Both the position numbers and the translations under genes were made by a program. A DNA stretch of 64,000 nt from Lepidostoma basale (taxonomy: Eukaryota > Arthropoda > Insecta > Trichoptera > Lepidostomatidae), in the NCBI GenBank assembly GCA_022606425.2, contig JAHDVF020000897.1:1302001-1366000 (forward strand), written 5' to 3'. Position 1 is the first letter of the stretch; each line of letters starts with the position of its first letter. Below the pieces are notes generated by a model that ran no database searches, was not told where the DNA came from, and saw only the letters and a list, made by a program, of their open reading frames with translations. Below, one piece after another: positions 43,368-54,089 of the stretch.

Positions 43368-46300
43368 TTATTGATACTTGGGGATTTCGAACTTGACGTC
43401 GAGGTGAGCGGCTTTAGCCAGGGTGATAATATCGGAAAGCTGAACGGCGAGCGTTGCAGCCTCGTCCAGGTCGTCCCTCGGCAGAATACGGAGCCCGGAA
43501 TCGGTAATCAATTTCTTAGCTTCGTTCACCATCGTTCCCTGGAGACGGCAGATGATCGGGATCTTTAGATTGAGCTCTTTAGTGGCCTGGATGATTCCCT
43601 CGGCGATGACGTCGCAGCGCATGATGCCTCCGAAGATGTTCACGAGGATCGCTTGGACTTTGGGGTCGGAGCTGATGATCTTGAAGGCTTCGTACACGGC
43701 CTTTGTGGACGCTCCGCCGCCGACGTCTAAAAAGTTGGCGGGCTTGCCCCCGTGGAGGGAGATGATGTCCATGGTGGCCATGGCCAGCCCGGCGCCGTTG
43801 ACCATGCAGCCGATGCTTCCGTCCAGGGCTATGTAGTTGAGGTCGAACTGCGCGGCATTCACTTCCTTGGGGTCCTCCTGGGTGGTATCACGGAGGGCGA
43901 ACAACTCCTTCTGGCGGAACTCTGCGTTGTCATCAAATCTAAGCTTAGCATCCAAACTGAAGACTGAAAAAACAAATAATATTTATAAATAAATTAAGAC
44001 TCATTATATAATGCATGTACAATGAAAACTCGATAGCTTTTAGGTTTTAATTGGATTAATTTATATACAAAATTGTTTATATATTGTCACCTGAGAGTAA
44101 GAGGGTTCCAACTAACAAAATTTCACATTTGGGTTTTTTTTCTCCTGAAAAGTATATACGCTGGCGCTCTCTGGTGTCGAGCCTTAAACACTGTCAAACA
44201 CAATTTGTATTTTACACGCTCCCGGATATTGAGCCAGCGAAGTTCCTACAGGATCCGCGTGACAGTATTTTTATATCCCATATATACAGTGAAACCCGGA
44301 TTTTACATCCCCGTATTTAAAGTTTCCCCGCCAATTGCATTTTATTATTTTGGTCCTGATAAATTTTAGTAATTTTTTACCTGCTTTTAGGTTTTTTTTC
44401 CGGCAATTTACGTCGAAAATACTCAAAATATCAAGTTACGCGCGCTTGACAATGAGTCAGCGCATCGTTTCGGCCGTGATTGGTCGGCGAGCGATGTTGT
44501 GATTGGTCGGCATGCGCGCAACGTGGTGATTGGTGGGCATATTTCAATTTTTGCCGGTTACATCTGTCCAATTCGATTTTCGACTCGATTTGTAACGCTT
44601 CGTTCTTTTTGACATTAATCATGATCGTCGACTCGATTTGTAACGCTTCGTTCTTTTTGACATTAATCATGATCGTCATTTACAAACAGTTTTTATGTTT
44701 TGTTTTTTTCGTTAAGTTAATTACAATATTTTCTTTCGTTTTACATCGGTTTCATTTTGGTCCTGCATTTTGCGACTAATCTACATGATTTAAAAAAAAA
44801 TTCAAAGTTGTTTTTTTTCAATACCCCTCATTTACGTTTTCCCTACATATTTTTTTCTCAGTCTCTTAAAAAACGTAAAATAGGGGTTTCACTGTAGTAT
44901 GTGTTTTTATATATGTATTACAGTTGCTGTTTGTTACCCTAAATAAATAGTATATAACATCGTGGCGCTTACAGTCTCCAGTCTTGGCATCCTCAGCGTA
45001 GGGGTTGATCTCCACGAGGAGGGCGTCCTTCTTCACAAACAGGTCGTACATCTTAATCAGCATGTCTGCCGTCTGCTCTTTCTTCTCTCCCAGACCGACC
45101 TGTCAGCGATAACATGTTTATTAATATTTCTGTTTACTCTGATTCGTATTTTGTCTCAACGTGTAAACACAACTTTATGCGATTTCTATAAATACATTTT
45201 TGTTATCATGAACTATAACAAATTGATTATTACTCAGTTAGTCCAGAAAATGTAAATAACTTACAATAGACATATTATCAAGACTAGTATATTTAAATGA
45301 AAAATACCCTCATCTGAAACATTGAAAACTTGTAAAGGGTTGTGGGAGTGGGAGAATTAATCCCATCCCCACTACCTAACCTATGGCGCTAGTATGCTGG
45401 CAGCAGGTCAGGTCTTTGCTCCAGGCTTATTACCGCGTCCTTCGGCCGAGCGACACGCGTCCGCTCGAACGCTCTCGCCCTATCTATTGTTATACACTTG
45501 TCTGTGCCGAAATAAATAACTGTGTACCAACCAATCTGTGACTTTTCACTTGCACGCCGAACCACCTCACACTACAGGGTCATCCAATAAGGACGGGTCG
45601 ATGTTGAAATGAAATAAAACCAGCTGTGTATAAGGTATGCCATGTATGCCATTTTGTAAAAAATATGACATCGTTCAAATGTCCTCCACAGCTTCACAGG
45701 GTGGCACGGATCCGGGTCCAATTTTCAATGACTCTGCCGCATACATCCGGCTGAATTTGAGCGATGGCCTGGGTTGTGTTGACTTTGAGGGCATCTGTCG
45801 ATTGCAGCTTATTGGCACGGACCGGCGACTCGAGAAAACCCACAAGAAGAAGTCTAGTGGGGTCAAATCACACGATCTTGGTGGCCAATTTGCTTCACCT
45901 CCGCGAGAGATAACCATAACTGAGTTCATGTGCGCGGCGAAGAATTGACTGCCTCGAGTTCCTGCACATTTTCACGGACACCGGTAATGTTCTCGGCCGA
46001 TCTGGCGTTCCTTTCTTGGTGTTGGCTTATTGTTTACCGAACCAGTCGTCTCAAATTTAGCCACCAAACGTTGTAGAGCCGTCTTTGAAGGGCCGTGTCT
46101 GCCGTAAAATGGACGCAACGTTTGCACAAACGAACACAAATTTTGATAATAAAGTTTTATCATTTGGACGTGCTGCTCAATCGTGTAACTTGCCATGGTG
46201 ATTTGGCATTAGTGACTAAATAATAAACAACAGATTTGACAGACGCCGCAAAAACAACATGGCCGCCACAGCTTTTCCACAACGACCCGTCCTTACTGGA

Positions 46301-49300
46301 TGACCCTTTAGTATAGCAAGTCGACTGCCAACTAGGAGTTATCTCGTACTTTGTGTACTTGCCATATTTGTGCAGCTATGAGGAAATTTCTAGAGTATCA
46401 GTGTAAATGCCACAGACCGACATGGTTAGCAATATAAGTATGCTACAAAGAGGAAAAATTGATAGACAATTGCTGACTGACATCAAGGTCCGGAATGTGC
46501 TCAGAGGAGAGAAGTTGATGAAAGGGGGTCGCTGCGTCTTATGAAAGTTTTAAGTAAGCGGTGAGAGCCCCTTCATGCTCCCTTTCTTTTATTAATTAAC
46601 ATTTACGTGGTATATTCTTCATCAGAGTACCAAGCTAATGAGAGTATAATTGAGTACTAAGTATATATGGATAATGTAACATGCTTCATGTCCTTATCAT
46701 TTTCTGGTGTCGTTGATTTTATTTTAGTGCAATGCACTTTGATACGGGCGGAGATAATTATTACTCATATTTGAATTAACGGTAATAGTGTTATCAGAAC
46801 ACAGACCCGGTAATGAAACATTATCAGGGAATTATGACACAACGTGAAAGGGAGGGCAGAGGCCGGTGGATTGTACTCGGTAGTAGTTGTAAAATTGATA
46901 AACAAGGATAATTATAATAAAACTCATTGCCATCTAAACTAGGAAATAGAATCCCGAGGAAAACGTGTCACGATCATCAATCAAATATTAAATGTCGGCC
47001 ACAAATCGGAGAAATCGTTGTGGTGCATTACATGATGTACGAGTATTGAGGAAGCAAGAGAAGTATGTCAAAAAAGAACAGTGTGGCGATCCATTATTTC
47101 TGCCTACCCCTTCAGAGAGACGATGTGATGGTCAGTTAGTTAGTTTTCTAAACTAAATAATCATCACGCTGAAGGGGTGGACACAAATAATGAATCGCCA
47201 CACTATTCTTTTCTGACATACTTCTTTCGATTCCTCTATATTCATATATCGTGTCAAGCTTACATATTGATTTCTCTGACTTTTCACGTGGCCGACGATT
47301 AATATTTGATTGATTTGATTGTGCCACGTTTTCCTCGGTCTTCATATATACCTTGTTCTTCTAGAAGTTTTATTATATTTTATGGGAATGACACGTTTCG
47401 CCCTTCTAACATGTCATTCCCATAAAATATAATAAAACTGACGTTTTCTCTCTCTGTTGAGGAAAAAGAAAAAATGGGGTATGACACATACCTTCTCGGC
47501 TACGGCGAGAGCCTGAGCCTTGGTGATGCCCGTCACGATGTCAATTGGCTCGTACAGAATGGCGGTGGGGTTATCTCTGGCGACGTCCTCGATGTTCACT
47601 CCTCCCTCTGAGGAGGCAATGATGACGGGACCCTAGAAACATTCACTCATTTTCAATCATCATGATAATAAAACTAAACAAAATCCCGGATATATTCAAG
47701 AAAGAGTACTCTTTTGAATACAAGCGAGAGAGGAATTTGATTCTCTTCTAAAGAAATTCTAAATACACACGATGCGCATGCCCGAGAACGATTCTGAATT
47801 ATTTTGAATTTTGTTCTGATTATTGTTTTATGATAGTAGTGTAGAAAACAAAAGGACTACAATTTGGTGTTGTTAATTATGAAAAATTTTAATATGTGTG
47901 AAAAAAAATATTTACATTAAATGTTTAAACTTATTACTGCTTACTATGGTACAGTGAACCAAGTGTTTAAAAGGTAGAAAATCTACATTTCTGTGAATAT
48001 TTCACGGGTTACAACTAGTTATTCATTAACGATACACAACAGAAACATCATTAACAATCTTAAGTTTGTGTGTATTACTCCACAACTTTCATAAGCTGTA
48101 ATCTATCTTCTATATTTGGAAAATTATCAATATCTGGATAATTATCTATATTTGGAAATTTATATATATATTTGGAAAATTATCTGTATTTGGAAAATTA
48201 CTGACATTTGGAAATTTATCTATATTTGAAATTTATCTATATTTGGAAATTTATCCATATTTGGACATGTATCTATATTCGGAAATTTATCTATATTTGG
48301 AAATTTATCTATAATTGGAAATTTATCTATATTTGGAAATTTATCTGTAATTGAAAAATTTGATCATATACTAAAAAGAGAACGAGTTTTGCAATCCTGG
48401 CGAAGCTCCAGTAAGAACAAAATCGGTTAGTTCGATAAAACAAAATAACAAAAACAAACCATCGTAATAACAGTCTTTGGAATAATTGATTTACAAAAAT
48501 AATATTAATTGTTATTGCGATGGTAAAATATATATTATTATATTTGTGAAGATGTATATACTAACGGCAAACGCTCTCTCCATCATGATGGCGAAGTAGA
48601 ACTCTCGGCGTGGGAACTTGCGAACGGTGACCATGACCTTCTGGCACAGGCGGCCGGCCTCACCGGTCTGCTTCGTGACCAGCAGCTGCCCGAGCATCTT
48701 CCCGGCGAGCTTGGACGCCTCCTCGGGGCTACGTACAATATTTATAAAAATCACATTCCATACCGGAAACGCAATTATGGTTTAACCCCTATAGTGAGGC
48801 TATATTTGCAGCTAATCTCACCTTTGTTATACATAACCAGCCTTCAATTACTGCAAGCATTAAAGACTAAAAGGGATTTGAATAATAATAAGATAAAAAA
48901 TTCACCTCAATCCTTTTAAACGCAAGAATTTTCTAAGTAAATATAAACTTTGAATCAACCTATCAAGGATTAATTTTATCTCAATAGAGTCGAAGATGCA
49001 AACTGTAAACTGAATATGGTGATCAAGGTGTTTACAGGACTTATGACCTGTCATTGGTTGGGTTAAGCGCATGCTTTATGTAATAATAAATAAAATCCAG
49101 TATTCGTTTACAAGTATTCGTATACATTCAAAATGTTGTATAAAACAAAAACTGGCCCAAGTTAGCATATAAATTGGAGTGACATTTCCAGGCGTTATCT
49201 AGCAGTGCGTTAAACGGCGGTAGCCTTTCACATTGCGTTATAAAGATCTTCTGCTTAATGCTTAAATCTAATCTTCATAGATGGCGCTGGTCTGTAAATT

Positions 49301-52300
49301 GAAACTGACATGTGAATTGTGGTGTTGGATATTAACATATATACAACTTCCAAAAATTTGTCAGACATGGTGGTCATAAGAAAGGTGGAATGGGGAATGT
49401 TGTATTACATAAAGCGTGCGCTTAACCCAACCAATGACAGGTCATAAGTCCTGTAAACACCTCGATCACCATATTCAGTTTCCAGTTTGCATCTTCGTCT
49501 CTATTGAGATAAAATTAATCCTTGAATTGATAACCCGCAATGGGTAAATAAAATCCAGTATTTGTATACATTCAAAATGTTGTATTTAACCTATCATGTC
49601 ATCATGACCTCTCTTGGCATCAAGAGCCAAAAATTCTATCTAAAAATAATTAATATTGTGTCCACAGAGAAGGGTAAATAAGATTATTCAATCGAAAAAA
49701 AATACTCAGGAACAAAACTAATTATGATATTAATAAATTGTATTCTTCATAAATGATTCTCTGCTATAGACAATTAACTACATATTACCAAGAATAAACT
49801 ATATATTTATTTATTGTAGGGCAACATACAGTGATTGTTAATACATATACAAATGAACAAACATACAGTCCAATAAAGACGTGTTACCCACCGCTTACCC
49901 GAAGCTGTTATAGGACATAGCGGCGCCTTTTCGCCAGCTTCGCTCATGCAATCCCTAGGCCTGTCCCCGTCCATGAGGGACTTACTTTAACTGGGGAATT
50001 CAACATTCCAAAAAAAACAACGTGTCTCCAGGCCACATTTAATCTAATTTAATTTCTAACTAACTATCCATTCTTTCTGTCTCTCCGAAGGAGTAGACAG
50101 AAAGAATGGACTGCCACACTTTTCTTTCCTGATATATTTCTCTCGCTTCCTCAACATTCATACATCGTGTCATGCATGCACGTCGATTCTTCTGACTCCT
50201 CACATGGCCGACATTCAATATTTGATTTATTTGATCGTGCGACGTTTTCTCGGTCTTCCTGTATTTCTGGTTCAATTTACATCGTTAACATATAATTTTT
50301 TTACCATTCTTTCATCATTCATTCTTTCCATATGTCCAAACCATCTTAATGATCCTTTCATTATTTTGTTCATAACACCATCATTCGCATCGCATCTTAT
50401 ATTTTCATTCGACACTCTATCATACACAGAGTATCTACACATTTGTCTAAGAGATCTCACTTCTACTGCATTTATTCCACTTTCATCCTTCTTTTGCCAG
50501 TTTTTCAGATTCGCTTTCATACATAAGGGTCAGTAGAAGAACACCATTGTGCACTGCCATTCTAGTTTTAAATTAATTTAATTCCTTTTCACTTTTATGC
50601 TCCAATCTCCCAAAATAGAGCAAAACACGGTACATGAGTTTATGACCTATCATAATATTATTTCAGACAGATATTGGTTTATTAAATAGTATTGCTATTA
50701 CTCACGTGTGCACCATCCTGACTCCCCCTTTCAGTCCGCTCTTGAAGTATCCCTTCCCGCGGCCGCCAGCTAGTACCTGTGCTTTCAGCACAAGGTCGGA
50801 GCTGTTGAGCTGCTTGGCGTGCTGGGCTGCCTCCTGCGCCGTAGTGGCCACATGGTACCCTGGCACGGGGATCCCGGCCTCGTTCAGGAGCGAGTAGGAG
50901 ATGTGCTCGTGGACATTGAGCCGGCGGACGGCCTGCTGCTGTACCCCACCGCGCCACCGGGTCGCGCAAAGGGCCTAGGAACAACCACATCAAGCATGTG
51001 TATTTATTAATTTAGGAACTCCCCCTACCAATTTTATACAGTCAAGTACAAATTTATAAACGGTCCCATCAAACACAATCAAATTATAATGCATTTACAC
51101 TTAATTGGTATTGGCCCTAATAAATGTTTTATATACAATTCAGATACGTATTTAATTTCTTCTTCTTCTTCTTCAAGTGCCCTGTCGGGTTCCCCCAACG
51201 TTGGCGATCACCTCGGCGAACCTGTCCCTGTCCTGCGCTGCTCGGAACAACTCCTCCACACTTCGGATGCCGGTCCACTCCCTCACGTTTCGCAGCCAGG
51301 ACATTTGTCTCCTTCTGGGCCCTCGGCGTCCTTCAATTTTTCCCTCCAATATCAGTTGGAGAAGGTGGTACTTTTCCCCACGCAGTATATGACCCAGATG
51401 TGAGATCTTTCGAACCTTGATAGTGTGAGATGATTGAACCTTGATAACAATTCCCTGTCAGCTCTAGTTCGCCTCAGGACTTCGGTATTGGTAACCATGT
51501 CTGTCCAGGGAACTCTGAGCATTCGGCGATGGAGCCACATTTCAAATCCTTCCAGTCTGTTCATTGAGTTAACTTTCAGGATCCAAGTTTCACACCCGTA
51601 TAATAAAACAGACCACACAGAGCACACATAGTTTACGTTATCATTGCAGAATTTAATTTAATTTAATTTTCCTAAAATCAGGCTTACGACAAGTTGGCTC
51701 TCAGGTACAGAGATGTTCGAACAGAAAACACGTTGAGAAAAATACTCGCTATGAAGAAGTGTAAAAAAGTGGTTTTTATTTCCACTTTTGAGTTTTAAAT
51801 TTATTTTTTTAAGACTAACACCAAAGATAAATCAATATTAGAATTTATTTTACAACCTTCAATATGAGCAGAAAATAGCTCATTATTATGAAGAAGGAAT
51901 CTGGTCAAGTCCAGGTTCGAACCCATGTCATCTGGATCAGGAGCCAAGGTTTCTATCCCCTAGATCAGGGATGGCGAACGAGGGACCCTCAAGTCTCTGG
52001 GTAACCCGCGGGAGAAATTATCTGACCCGCTTGAACTTTTAGAAATGACACCATCTTGGATAAGTCTCGCCTTGTGTGGGAACTAGCGGTGAGCGTTGCG
52101 CTCACGAGTTAACTAAAAGCGCCGGTTCACTTTGGTGAGCTTTCTGTTGAAAGAGTTGGCGATTTTTTTTTTTAGCTCATTCGTGAAAATCGGCCGTCGT
52201 TCGACTTTTCGAAATCCATTCAAATGACCCAGAAATCGGTATCGACCTTTATTTTGCTGTGACAACTACAAAAAGTGTTTTGGAGACATAGACATGTTTT

Positions 52301-53899
52301 CCACTTGAACGAACGAAACTTCAAAAAAGCGATAGGAGCAACCTTTCGGCGTGGATGAGACCATAATGTTACATGATATTGTAATATGTTACTTTTAATT
52401 TTGTTCTTATTTCTACTTCTATTATTATGTTCAACTCTCAATCATTTTGTTTGACCGTATTTTGGCTTAGCTTAAATTCAAATAACTGTTTATTGTATCT
52501 GTGGTAGCATGTAATTGGCTTTATTTATTATTTTTCTTAATGTTTCTTAATTAATATATTGATATCGCTGTATGCTGCCCTTACTGAATAAATAAATAAA
52601 TAAATTTCGAAAAAAATCAAAATGTCCGATTTTCACGAATGAGCAAAAAAAATTACGTCCCCAACATCTCCTGAGATAATTCATTTTGCCCACCTCTAGC
52701 CAGCTTCTTTTTTGTTTTATAAAGAAATTTTACTCATTTGCGAAAAAGGTTCGCCATCCCTGCCCTAAGCCCACCACCCGATATCGTCGGTTCAAAGGTA
52801 AAACTCATTAAGTAACATTTAAAAAATATATATATATTTTGCAATTTCTGTATCAGACTTGTGAATTCTACGTCGAATAATAATCACCAAGTGTATTTAT
52901 TAAAGAATGAGAGTTATTCTTCAATAAAAACACTTGGTGATTATTTTCTGACGTAGAATTTACAAGTCTAATACACAAATTGCAAAAAAAAAAATTACAT
53001 GTCACTTAACGAGTTTACCTTTGAGCCGACGATATATTTTGTTATTTGAAATTTCATGGTAGAAGTTCATTGTAAGTAATGAAAAGAGACCAGAAGATGG
53101 CAGCGAGCTGCCGAAATCGGTTCAAGACATAAACATTAGTGGATTTTAACTAAATATAAAAAAATATGCATTTTCTGTATTTATGTTTATAAATAAAACA
53201 GTCACACTTACTAGGTACTGGCCCTAATAAAGGTTTCATATAGAATTTACGTAATTATTTTAGTTAATTTTCACAAAAATGGACTTAAGACATGTTGGCT
53301 CTCGGATACAGAAATATCCGAGCGGGAAAGGGGGTCAGGGATTTGAAAGGCGAATCATTGGATTTGAGCTCTTAAAGGATCTAAAATGTGGCATAGGCAT
53401 ATTAGATATTTAAAATTGTCAATTATAACAATTGAACTCGCTCACACTGTTTGCGAAACACCCCGACAATTACGTCACCGGGTTACTACAAAATTTGGCA
53501 GCGAGAATACAGTGACGTTTCTGAAGGTTAGTAAAAAATACGTGAAATTGACATTGAGGTCGCATACTTATAAAATACCATCATTTAATAAATGAAAGTG
53601 ATGATAAAAACTATTATAATATAATTTACCCAAAGTTTTCCTTAATTAATGTACAAGGACAAGTTACGATTGTCAATAAACAGCTGACTTTAGTTATTTT
53701 GGTACATTGGCAATGTAAAATCTATTAGATAAAAATAAAGATTTTACGATATTTTGTTAGATAGATAATATACAAACAGTTTGAAAATATAATACGCATG
53801 CATATTTGCGCAAAATATAGTGGAAAAACGTACCTTTGGCCCATTTTTAAGCACCAAAGCCTCAGCTAATCCGACACCACGGTAGAGGATCGTCGCCAT
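43368..53899 (-). CDS. SUCLA2: Succinyl-CoA ligase beta subunit, ADP-forming type, mitochondrial
   Basis: Catalyses succinyl-CoA to succinate with nucleotide triphosphate synthesis in the mitochondrial matrix (TCA cycle), as a dimer with the alpha subunit. Six exons: 53834-53899, 50706-50974, 48566-48728, 47492-47632, 44973-45099 and 43368-43963. They total 1362 nt (453 aa), all GT-AG with consistent phases. The N-terminus [20 protein letters not shown] is a plausible targeting peptide. The mature start [20 protein letters not shown] is the SUCLA2-type ATP-grasp N-terminus. [12 protein letters not shown] (from residue 86) is the nucleotide-binding loop. EINPYAEDA (about 243-251) holds metal-binding residues, and [17 protein letters not shown] and [16 protein letters not shown] lie in the ligase domain. 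The end is KFEIPKYQ. Length is normal for the family. ADP rather than GDP specificity is inferred from similarity to Drosophila skap. It is head-to-head with the mTERF gene. Confidence 0.95.
44088..44165 (+). mobile_element. Fragment of the 16.5-kb inverted-end element
   Basis: CACCTGAGAGTAAGAGGGTT, then CCAACTAACAAAATTTCACA, matches the right end of 16551-16926 (reversed). Only one end is present, in SUCLA2 intron 5. Confidence 0.5.
44287..44894. mobile_element. pogo/Tc1-like non-autonomous element
   Basis: Left CAGTGAAACCCGG and right GGGGTTTCACTG are flanked by TA (44285-44286 and 44895-44896). Length 608 bp, with an internal 51-bp tandem duplication at about 44580-44680. The GATTGGTCGG-rich centre is shared, reversed, with 10900-11000. 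No transposase. Confidence 0.7.
45335..46308 (-). mobile_element. mariner-superfamily element, internally deleted, with inverted repeats
   Basis: Ends read AAGGGTCATCC..GGACGGGTCG (left, split by the solo LTR) and the reversed partner at 46283-46308. TA flanks occur at 45333-45334 and 46309-46310. On the minus strand, 46196-45972 encodes an N-terminal helix-turn-helix ([40 protein letters not shown]). Further on it encodes [15 protein letters not shown] with the last catalytic Asp. The two earlier Asp regions are gone. SUCLA2 intron 4. Confidence 0.85.
45341..45576. mobile_element. Solo LTR inserted in the mariner inverted repeat
   Basis: 236 bp beginning TGTGGGAGTGGG and ending CACACTACA (TG..CA), containing AATAAATAACTGTG near its end. 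It is flanked by GGGT at 45337-45340 and 45577-45580. Removing it and one GGGT restores the mariner end AAGGGTCATCC, which matches the opposite TIR. The 4-bp duplication suggests a gypsy-type LTR. Confidence 0.8.
46493..46585 (+). repeat. SINE-like repeat A fragment
   Basis: AGAGGAGAGAAGTTGATGAA then GTAAGCGGTGAGAGCC resemble the second half of repeat A. Weak copy. Confidence 0.4.
46945..47345. mobile_element. Two RTE-A 3' ends, tail to tail
   Basis: 46945-47145 is a plus-strand RTE-A 3' end finishing in GATGGTCAGTTAGTTAG. 47155-47345 is a minus-strand 3' end (AATAATCATCACGCTGAAGG onwards). Both are strongly mutated and their tails face each other. Confidence 0.75.
48118..48360. repeat. 18-bp tandem repeat
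   Basis: About 13 irregular copies of TATCTATATTTGGAAATT, in SUCLA2 intron 3. Confidence 0.85.
48958..49600. repeat. Two M1 copies in opposite orientation
   Basis: 48958-49100 is a plus M1 part (core at about 49034-49068) joined to outer M1 sequence at 49086-49145. 49235-49600 is a reversed M1 with core at about 49420-49455 and end GAGATAAAATTAATCCTTG. SUCLA2 intron 2. Confidence 0.75.
49800..50058 (-). repeat. SINE-like repeat A copy, reversed
   Basis: Reverse of 30745-31016, from TTATTGTAGGGCAACATACA to GGCCACATTTAATCTAATTT. Nearly full length. Confidence 0.65.
50062..50575 (-). mobile_element. RTE-A LINE 3' fragment
   Basis: C-terminal coding part in two frames (50060-50275 and 50272-50520) from [20 protein letters not shown] to the end. 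The left boundary AACTAACTA is the shortened reversed tail. It sits just left of SUCLA2 exon 2. Confidence 0.85.
51165..51645 (-). mobile_element. LINE-C 3' fragment
   Basis: The minus strand encodes [38 protein letters not shown] and later decayed sequence, ending in (GAA)n. It matches 2830-3300 in layout. Confidence 0.75.
51862..51965 (-). mobile_element. SINE-B copy, split by a hAT element
   Basis: AATATGAGCAGAAAATAGCT and CAAGTCCAGGTTCGAACCC match 12305-12435 (reversed tRNA-like head). The rest of the head (CCTAAGCCCACCACC) resumes at 52763 after the hAT element. Confidence 0.65.
51966..52762. mobile_element. hAT-type element
   Basis: Perfect 14-bp inverted ends CAGGGATGGCGAAC / GTTCGCCATCCCTG. 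Flanks CCCTAGAT (left) and CCCTAAGC (right) look like a diverged 8-bp duplication. 797 bp; the inside is mostly another hAT-like element (52084-52698). No transposase frame. Confidence 0.7.
52084..52698. mobile_element. hAT-like MITE nested in the previous element
   Basis: CTCACGAGTTAACT near the left end and AATTCATTTTGCCCACCTCT at the right match the ends of 5977-6362. Flanking 8-mers do not match, so boundaries are less certain. Confidence 0.5.
52779..53036. repeat. Large near-perfect palindrome
   Basis: ATATCGTCGGTTCAAAGGTA at the left is mirrored by TACCTTTGAGCCGACGATAT at the right. Inner arms with GACTTGTGAATTCTACGTCG and AATCACCAAGTGT pair across a centre near 52908. It is about 258 bp, non-coding, in SUCLA2 intron 1. 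Confidence 0.85.
53040..53180 (+). mobile_element. Penelope-like fragment
   Basis: GACCAGAAGATGGCAGCGAG, CTGCCGAAATCGGTTC and the upstream CATGGTAGAAGTTCATTGTA are shared with 35835-36060. Confidence 0.5.
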
Positions 53900-54089
53900 T
53901 TTTATTACTTGTCAAAGATAACTACTTTTTTTCATTTTTATACGCCTGTCAAAGATAATTCCACCGACGACCAAAATACTAAATCTATGGAATTTGCGTC
54001 CCGTAGTTTATGGTTTATTTATAAGAAACGTCAAAAATATGACGATGCTTTCGCGATATATTTTAATAATTTAAAAGGTATCTTTCATT
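53900..54089. promoter_or_regulatory. Shared divergent promoter region, SUCLA2 / mTERF
   Basis: Only 190 bp separate the SUCLA2 start codon (minus) from the mTERF start codon (plus), so both 5' UTRs and core promoters must fit here. No TATA box is evident. Both products are expected in mitochondria, which makes shared control plausible (inference). Confidence 0.55.
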
